DNA of 39,830 nt, taken from Elysia marginata. Taxonomy: Eukaryota > Mollusca > Gastropoda > Plakobranchidae. The translations under genes were made by a program, and so were the position numbers. Below the pieces are notes generated by a model that was not told where the DNA came from, ran no database searches, and saw nothing but the letters and a program-made list of their open reading frames with translations. Shown one piece after another: positions 32,046-39,830 of this stretch (positions are counted from its first letter, which is position 1; each line of letters begins with the position of its first letter). The stretch covers positions 142,516-182,345 of the forward strand of contig BMAT01005552.1 in NCBI GenBank assembly GCA_019649035.1. Reading direction: 5' to 3'.

Positions 32046-34370
32046 ACATAAAAGCAATACACTTATATATAGTTTCGCTATTATAACTTTCTATAAACAA
32101 ATTTGCTCGAACAAGATTAAGACAGCCCCTTCCCCCCTTCACTGATAACTCTAAGTCCTAATGAAATCTAGGCACTAATATAATTTGAGAGAGAGAGGAA
32201 CAGTCTCAAGAGGTCTGTCTGGCACCAACATTGAAGGCGTCCTAAAAAAAAAGCTTTACTTCATTGGATTAGACTGCTGATCACAATTTGTGCGATGAGT
32301 GAAGTTTTTTAATCAAGACATTGTCACCCAGGTTTTTATGTAATTATTTTGTTTTATCTTCAGCCATCGTTCAAAGAAAAAAAAAGATCACCTAATCTCG
32401 AATCTTTCAGTAAACGACAGCAAATAAAGATGGTGAAAATGGAAAAAAAAGTTTTGTCTTAGGTTGACAAGTTAATCCACTTTATCAAACTTATTTTAGA
32501 ACTTTGAAGAATTTTTAACTTGTATTTTAAATAAGTCCTATTGTCTACAAAAGCTTGAAAATTGCTTCCAATTTATTGAAGGTGTGGAAGCTTATAAAGT
32601 TCATTGGCTAAAAGAACGCCACGTTCGTAATGTAAAAACTGCGGCACCCGATACAATTGGCCTGATTATATCACAATATTCGTTTTGTCTTCAGCGGATA
32701 CCACGAACGACCTTGGATATGTACGTCATTAAGCTCGGGTCAAGAAAAGAACCCATACAATCTCTTAGCTAAGCACACCTCAAAGACTTAGGTCTTCAAC
32801 TTCAAGCCTAGAGCGAGATTAAGTGTGGATCACTGGATCACCGAATCAGCCAATCTCGGCATTCACAGACCACCCTTGCTCACTTGAGCATCAAATCTCG
32901 GTACATTCCGGACGCTTGATTTACTGGACATTCTGGGGTAAGTGCGCCCACATTCGTCACCAGCCAGAAACTCTCGGGCTGGTTTTACTTATCACACGGA
33001 ACATGAAACGGCACGACAAAAAGCGCCTAGGTTCTGAGTGAAATAAAAAGACACCAGAACATGAAAAGAGAGAATAGTCTTGGTCTTGAAGGGTTTATAA
33101 CGATTGTTGATTACCTTTTGTTTGGAGATTGGCATAGCTTAGTGCGCAGAATCAGAGGGATATTCTGGCATTTAGCAGTAAATTAGAGTCTAGGGTCGAA
33201 TGGCTAAGAAGTCAGAGCAACTAGGAAGCGTATAAAAGATGTGTAGGAAAGAACCGTAGGAAAAAAAACAACTGGCGCCACAACAGCGCTGGGCGATGAG
33301 GGATGTCCGCACAAAAAATTCATAACTTAATTTTGGGTAGGTCGATAGCCCATAAGCTCGTGAAAGGTACTTATACAGAAAAGAATAATGAAAAATTAAT
33401 ACCGGTAGCATTAATAGCACAAACAAATGTTGCATTCAAACCAAGATCTGTATCAGATCACTAGTTTTCTTGTTCTTACTTTACCGAGCTAGGCACTTAG
33501 TTTAAAACAAAAGTTTTTTTTATTATTATTACTGCTGGCTATAACATTTAACATTCTTTTGGCCTCGTAGTACGCACACAACATGAAATGAGACTCAAGG
33601 AAGCTAGGATAGGCAAGATAGTTTGCTCGTGGTGTTAACAAAGGAAAATTTCACTTCGGATTATAACAACTGCTGGTTCAAAATGTGACTGCATGTCTAT
33701 ATTTTCCTTGATCATTTTTTGCAAGCTCAAAGAAGATTGCTTTTTGGAATACATGTTCATAAGATTACTTTCAACGGTAATGTAAGTACTTCAAAATAAA
33801 GAAAAGATGTGCAGAGAAGATCAACTGAGCAAGACTAGTAAGAGTATCTAAAAACACTAACTTTTGGAGACGGCTGTCAATAAATGCATCTCTAGAACAG
33901 ATAGACTTAAGTCCAGGTTAAGCCATTGAAAAGATTTGATTCGTTCGACTGGGTTGGCGTAGCCATCTAGAAAAATTGAAAGAAAACCACATTTCGGAAC
34001 GTTTTTTTCTAAGAAAAATGTATTCCGATAAGAAAAAGTTTGAGCCAGCTCAAGGTAAGAATACATCTGATGCAATGTTTGATTTAATCTACCACTGCAT
34101 ACAAAAAGACAGAAAACACGAACATTCTCTCTTTTGACACTAAGCGAGGATTGTCGCCTCTAAAGAATAGAATTCCAGTAAAACCTAACGGATAATACCC
34201 CACTGGCAAAAGCTTAAGAAAAAAAAACTTGAGCAAATGTTTTCTTTGTTGCTTTTCTCTACCACGTGTTTCGCTCGCGCCAAATTCACGTTTGAAAAAC
34301 AGCAAAGCCGTCGAAAACAAGACAGGCACATTTGAAAAATGAAAGCCAAAATTGCCAACCAACGCCCAGC
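32046..34370. other. Non-coding region, no features seen
   Basis: AT-rich with small open frames lacking recognisable motifs. No RNA gene or repeat family identified. Confidence 0.45.
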
Positions 34371-34384
34371 CAAACTGGTATCAT

Positions 34385-34600
34385 TATTTTTATGCGCTGG
34401 CCGACCCAGCCGATGACCTTAAAATTTTATGACAAGTCGCAGGCCCAGCAGTAGACGCTCGGGCAGGCTGGCTGGCTGGCCAGAATAATCTCCCCTTGCC
34501 GTAAGTGTTCTATGATGATTACGGCCCCTGGCGTGGATGAGTTTATGGAGGGGCCTCGCTGGCAACAATACGATGGTTCAGGGCAAAACTGATCTAACTG
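34385..34600. promoter_or_regulatory. GC-richer block, possible regulatory element
   Basis: A locally GC-richer segment with GGCTGGCTGGCTGGCCAG at about 34466-34483, GACCCAGCCGATGACC and GGAGGGGCCTCGCTGG, set in AT-rich DNA. No convincing open frame crosses it. It may be a non-coding exon or regulatory element; the only evidence is its composition. Confidence 0.2.
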
Positions 34601-36700
34601 ACAGCTTCTTTATACATGGAATCAGGACGTTGAAGTCCGTAATACTGTCATAACTAAATAGGTGAGAGCGAAAGTGGTGTAACTTACTTGCTTTTCTTTT
34701 AGTCAGTTGTAGTAAAATGAAACTATTAACGGCAAGACTGGTGTAACCTTTCAATTACTAAACGTTAGTCCGTTGACAATAGATTGGAAAAGGGCGACAG
34801 AAAATATGTGTTTCATACTTTTTCCTCAATTCTTTTTCACCGTACTGAAAATCATCATTATCAACTAATTTACAAGAAAACCGTTCGTTATAATCAGAAT
34901 TAAAATGTGTTTTCTCAGCTCACTACACAGCGGCTCAGTTCATGGTGAAAGGGTTCCGAAAATTCTTCTGTTTTGAAAAAGCGTTTTTTAGGGATATCAA
35001 TGTATCATTTTAAGTAATCCGCAACCACACTGTTGTGCACCGGAAGTTATCAATTTTCACAACGATAGAGCAGCAGAGTATCTAGCTTCTAGTCTTCAGC
35101 CTATCCATCTCCCTTAATGCTCTGTGGAAGAAAAAATTTCCCGAAAGGATACCAAACAAATTCAAACAAAACGGTTCTTCACAAGCCTTGTTGACATAGG
35201 CTTAAATTCACACCCTGAGAGGAAATGGCACATACATGTTTCAGAATGGAAAACTTTCCTCTTTAAAAGAAATTCTTGAAGCCTCGCATCAGCTTAAAAA
35301 AGTTCCTACATCTTCAACGTCTACAGCTATACCATCATGCATCTCTGCCAATAGTGCAAGTAGCTATAGAGAATGGTGCGTTGATGACAAAAATATTTTC
35401 TTTACTTTTGAACGCAATACTTAATACCTTTGGTCCTTTGTGGCCTTAACAACTGCTGAGACAAGCATGCTAATAAGTAACGTTCTATTTTCTCGTTTTG
35501 CTAGTGGGTTTTTCCAACACTGACTTATTGAACTATTCAGTCCAATACGGCCCTCAAAACGCCTTTACACTGAGTTTAAAGGCTAAACCCCACTTTTCAT
35601 TTGCATATGGGTTACACCACAAAGTCATTTTTCACTTTCCAACATCATCCATTCTCTCCATTTCAATATGAATAAAGAAGATCTTCAAACTCATGCCAAT
35701 TATCTCCCTTTACAGTGGTCCAGTAGGATGGATGATCTCCTTAAACCGCTTTGCACTCTCTTCCTCCTCCCCAGAATACACCCTCTGACAATAGGTCTCC
35801 AAAACATTTTCTATGTTCCTTTTCTCTTCAACGTCTATGAAGAGGTGGGGTCTTCATTGTGTCTTCACTGAGTGTTTCCACCAGTCTTTTGTTTAGGGGA
35901 TGGACGTCTTCCCAGCCTCTTGTCCGAAAACTAGAAGGTCCAGGTAGAGCGGAGGGTTATAAATCAGTGCGGTGTTCATCGCTAGAATCGGACATTCCCT
36001 ATTGTCCAAGGCTAAGTCCCCCTCTAATCATGGCTGCCTGGGCGTCCAGCTTTCCGTTGGACGCCGCATGCGGTCACTTCACTTCTCTCAGATCGCTCAA
36101 GGAAAAATATTGAGCGGTGACCGGTGGTTTAGTCTGTATTTTAAAAAAAACAGGCTTGCTACCATTTTACCTTGCGCTGACATGGCTATTCCCATGTTAA
36201 ATATATGCTGGGTCATAGACATAGGTACTAGGTCATCTAGTTCAAATTGTACGCAATTTAAAGCATATGTGTATGCGTAGACCTACAAATTGTTGTGGAG
36301 AGAGTGTAAAAACAATCCAAAGTAATGCGCTTTTGGTTAAAAGTAAAGTTTTCAACGCTGCAAATTTGAAGTTTGGTTAACTGGTCGTACTAGACCACTT
36401 CGGTTATTTTCCTGGTGTTTTTGTAACCTCCCATCACCACTGTTTATCTTCATCAGAGTGATTCCAGTTTGCTCTTCCATCTTTAACTTTGCACTAGGTT
36501 CCTCAACAAGTAAAAAAGGGAGACAGAGGCAAATTTTATTTAATTGGCGACAGTGATAGAAGCTTACAACAGAAGCCAAGGATAGATGTGGATAAAGAAA
36601 CATCAGGGTTTCCATAAAATAGCATTCTAAACAGTTTCAGTAATTGTACCAAAACAGGTAAAAACATCAGAGCTTTGGATTCGTGACGGATAAATGGCTC
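34601..36700. other. Non-coding region with short hairpin near 36050
   Basis: The plus-strand frame at 35859-36113 contains an ATG in fair context at 36029 followed by 27 codons, with no recognisable content. A seven-base-pair hairpin (GCGTCCA/TGGACGC, 36042-36064) runs into the palindrome CCGCATGCGG (36064-36073). Confidence 0.4.
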
Positions 36701-36703
36701 GCC

Positions 36704-36916
36704 ATACACAAAGAAGATGAGAAAAAGCATCAAATCTGTCAAACTGTGTGTCTAGGGTAGCTGTGGCGAAGCCACCTTGTCTTGGAGTAAGAACGCATTT
36801 GATACGCAAAGGAGAAGAGAAAGGACACCAAATGTGACAAAGAGTGTGTCTGGGGTTGCTGTAAAGAGGTGTGTGGCGAAGCTTACAAACTTGTCTTGGA
36901 GTTAGGACCTATTTAT
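36704..36916. repeat. Diverged tandem duplication, units of about 98 and 115 bases
   Basis: Unit A (36704-36801) and unit B (36802-36916) share in order: ATAC(A/G)CAAAG, GAGAA(A)AG, CA(C)CAAAT, GTGTGTCT(A/G)GGGT, TGTGGCGAAGC and CTTGTCTTGGAGT. Unit B has about 11 extra bases before TGTGGCGAAGC and a few more after it. Stops and frame shifts in unit A argue against both being coding. Confidence 0.75.
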
Positions 36917-39830
36917 AAGTATAAAACGTTACATGCGAGGCGCGCATAGTCCCTGAAAGTTTCAGTTTAGATGCAGAATAACAAGTACTGAAGTAACAGC
37001 CTCAAAAACTTTAGGCAAACTCGCGACTTAAGTGTAAGCCAATAAGGTGGAGACCTAAAGAGGCCCCCTCAGCGCTAGTGTTTCTTCCTCTAGGTTCAGC
37101 TTGCTAATCTAACATCATGTAATGCAAATTGTTTCCTGTTTAACTACCGATTATGTTACTGTTACAACAGTCTGCACAGGCGGGAGGCATTACAATGTCA
37201 ACCCACTACTGACTCAGTTCTCAAGCGCTTGGGACTCGAGAGGACTCCAACACCAAAACGTGCCCGGATGACTAAAGACCATGTTGACATTGAAACTATG
37301 ATCGGAGCGAGTGTCACACAAGGAAAATCCCAAGTGTCAAATCTTAACTTGCTGCTAGGTTTTCTTTACACTATAACAACGTTCAAATTAATTTAATAAG
37401 CAGGAATAATGTCAGAATAGTAAAAAAAATATCTTTTTTATGAAGATCGTAATGTCTCTATGTGAAAGAAAATCAATTGAATGATGCATCTTAAAAATGT
37501 CAGACTCTAAATTAGCTAAAGAGATTTTCCCACCATACTCTACAAAGGCTATAGACAAAGTCATGGCATTCAAATAAGTCGCTTCTGTAGAAATACTGTC
37601 TCCAGGCAAAATCAAGTACAATTTTAGAGGCTAGCTAATGGCTGGTGTCATAAACCGAGCGAACACATGAAAGAAATTCAAAGAAAGCAAGGAATAAAAA
37701 TTTTGTCGACAACAGACCTGCTTCGACTAATATCTGACCGTCAGTAAAACAAAACAACACAAAATCTACAAGTTATCCTATTGTGTCCTTTACACTCAGT
37801 TAGCTATCCTTGTAAAGTCAAATTTGAAGTCTATTTTTTTACAGATCTACGTAATGGTACTGGCCATGTGAGTAATGTATGCCTTGACACACAACTCCGT
37901 TCTTTCACATCAAACAGAAATGTCTTTCGATAATGTGTGTATTCAAAGAACAAACCTGTCTTGATTATACCTAGGACTTTCTAACAGACCGTCTCAGTAA
38001 GTCACATACTATTCATGTTTTTGCCTCACAAACCAGCGGATCAAGGTAAGGGGATGGTGGTGGAGGAACATCAAACATATTTTCCCAAGTTAATAAAAAC
38101 TTCAGCAGAAAGCTATCATGTAATCTTCTTGTCGAGCGCCCACTTCTACGGTTTAAATTTAAAATTACGGAAATCAAAGCATTCTTTAAGGAAAATAACG
38201 ACCTTCAAACAAATCACTATTATTCGGTATTTCAAGGTCTTTCATCTGAGTTAATGTTTTTCTTAGCTTAATATATGAGGGCCAATTCTTTCCACGGCAC
38301 AACATGATATTTCTACAAATAACAAAAGCTTTAAAGTTTTCACACAACTTGACAACTATGCCAAGAAAATAAACGCAGAAGGGGGTGTACAAATGACAGC
38401 GGAGAACGGAAAGATAGGGCGATATGGAGGAAGAGGGGGAGGGGGGTAAGGAAGCAATCCTTTATGTTCTTAAAGTCCAACTACCTATGACGGACAAGCT
38501 AGCTTTATTTACCACTGCGGCGAAAAAAAATAGAAAAAAAAATCTAGCCAAGTTTTGCCCCCAACGAATGAAGAAAAAAAAAGTTGGCCCAAGAAAGAAA
38601 CTTCTCTGTGCGCGCGCAGCATGTAAGGAGCTATAATTGTGGTGACCGGGGAGGTAAGGGGCCCTGCTTCCCAGATGAAGTCGCCGTGGTATAATATAGT
38701 GAAAAGATGCTGGCTAACGTCTCGACCCGTTACCGCTAGGAAAGGGTTAACCTTCTTATTATGGGAAATTCTGAATAGGGCACAGTGTTGTGGGACCAGG
38801 TAAGTTTGGAGGGTTTCCAGCAAGGCCTGTCTCGCTACAGGGAGCAGCACTGTCATAGAGTTATGATATGTGTATGGCGAATGAAGAGGATCGAAAACGT
38901 CTCTTCATTTACCATACAATGGCATAATATTTATGCCAGGCCAGGGTTCTTGTTTAGAGCATAAAAAGAGCACTGATATAGTCTAACATCGTTTGAAAAC
39001 AATTAAGGGGAGTGCTGGAAGGCTATGAAAAATAAAGAAACCTAAAGTGGTCGAGAAAGTTTTATGTAGTCTACATCATTTCACAATTTTTTTTGATTGG
39101 CAGAGAGATTTATTATTACTATTGAAAAATACGAAAGGTTAAGATTCCACGGCACAAAATATGATAATATTTAAGGTACAAACAGGCATAACCTAAACTT
39201 ACTCACAAAACTAAATACTAGATCTAACTTGGATCAATATTGTTGATAAAAAAAATCCAGGAGAAAAGGATAATGATGTTTCTGTTCTAATCTAGAATAG
39301 TTTTTTTTTTTCGAGATTTATCAAAAGTGCGTTCACACTGGGAAGTCCCGATGTCGTAAACTACAGAAAAGTGCAGGTGACCTGATTTAACCTGAGCTAT
39401 TGAAGCTTTCAAAAGGTTACATGAAATAGGTCAACAGCTAGTCAAGGTAAAGTTATCTTAACACTCAAAGAGTTACACAGTGGTTGAGGTTTTTTTTTTT
39501 AACCGTTGGCCTTCTGGCCATATCTTTTTATCTTCTTTTGAGTTCTCCACATGTGTCAATGAAGGCGTCGCAACGAAGAAAGCACGTGTAGAGAACACAA
39601 TAGAATTATAATTATAGATATCGAAGCAGACCTCTTCAAAAGTATTTCTTGCATGAATAAAACGCTTTATTATAGTGGAGAAAAGTAAATATAATTCTCT
39701 GAAAAGAAATGCATACTTTTTGATGGAGGGTGCACAAGCAAGAAAAAAATTAAAAGAGCTGAGAGGAAAACAGCAGACTCTCAATACCATTCTTTATAGC
39801 TTATCGCCTATTTACTCTCTCGCTTGCTTT
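36917..39830. other. Non-coding region to the window end
   Basis: Contains a purine-rich patch at about 38408-38455 with adjacent G5 and G6 runs. The 115-codon minus-strand frame at 38509-38856 has no recognised domain; it includes a stretch encoded by long T-runs (poly-Phe) and I do not call it a gene. Otherwise AT-rich with nothing recognised. Confidence 0.4.

Noticed and set aside
38509-38856. 115-codon minus-strand frame
   Set aside because: Part of it is poly-Phe from T-runs, and no family resemblance was found for the rest.
1-39830. CRISPR array, operon, prophage or other prokaryotic system
   Set aside because: The tandem repeats are microsatellites without unique spacers. Gene density, splice sites and SINEs are eukaryotic.

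Overview
This is animal (metazoan) nuclear DNA, most likely from an invertebrate and plausibly a gastropod or other mollusc. The evidence is an AT-rich background with no prokaryote-style gene packing, very dense microsatellites (CT/GA, GATA, ATT, GAT, TTG, TA), eukaryotic splice and start context around the one convincing exon, and tRNA-derived SINE sequence. The SINE body looks like a type widespread in molluscs and other marine invertebrates. The taxon is an inference; no gene in the window fixes it.

The window is gene-poor. The only well-supported coding sequence is one large exon on the minus strand (13624 down to 12626). It encodes the first 333 residues of a low-complexity, Ser/Arg/Asn-rich protein with about eleven copies of a short motif of the form [D/N][R/H/Q]SFD. 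It opens with an ATG in strong Kozak context and ends in phase 0 at a good GTAAG donor, so the rest of the gene should lie at lower coordinates (the 12.6 kb to the left) or beyond the window. I could not place any other exon with confidence.

Layout: 1-12.2 kb is non-coding (probably intron and/or intergenic), with long microsatellites and a SINE at about 4.25-4.54 kb. At 12.2-12.4 kb a tRNA-like fragment sits between 12-base direct repeats, inside the putative first coding intron. The exon is at 12.6-13.6 kb. From 13.6 to 21.9 kb is repeat-rich non-coding DNA, with a G-quadruplex motif at 18.26 kb and a diverged tandem repeat at 20.1-20.4 kb. At 21.95-22.3 kb there is a GC-richer block with a long imperfect inverted repeat and a CRE palindrome; it is the best candidate here for a promoter or regulatory element. 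A compound microsatellite with a 224-base duplication follows at 22.3-22.9 kb. From 23 to 39.8 kb I see mostly featureless non-coding DNA, with small inverted repeats, one weak exon-like stretch beside an RFX-type X-box (31.7 kb), a GC-richer block at 34.4-34.6 kb and a diverged tandem repeat at 36.7-36.9 kb.

No CRISPR array, operon, phage or bacterial system is present. The most novel item is the SFD-repeat protein; second is the 22.14-22.25 kb inverted repeat.
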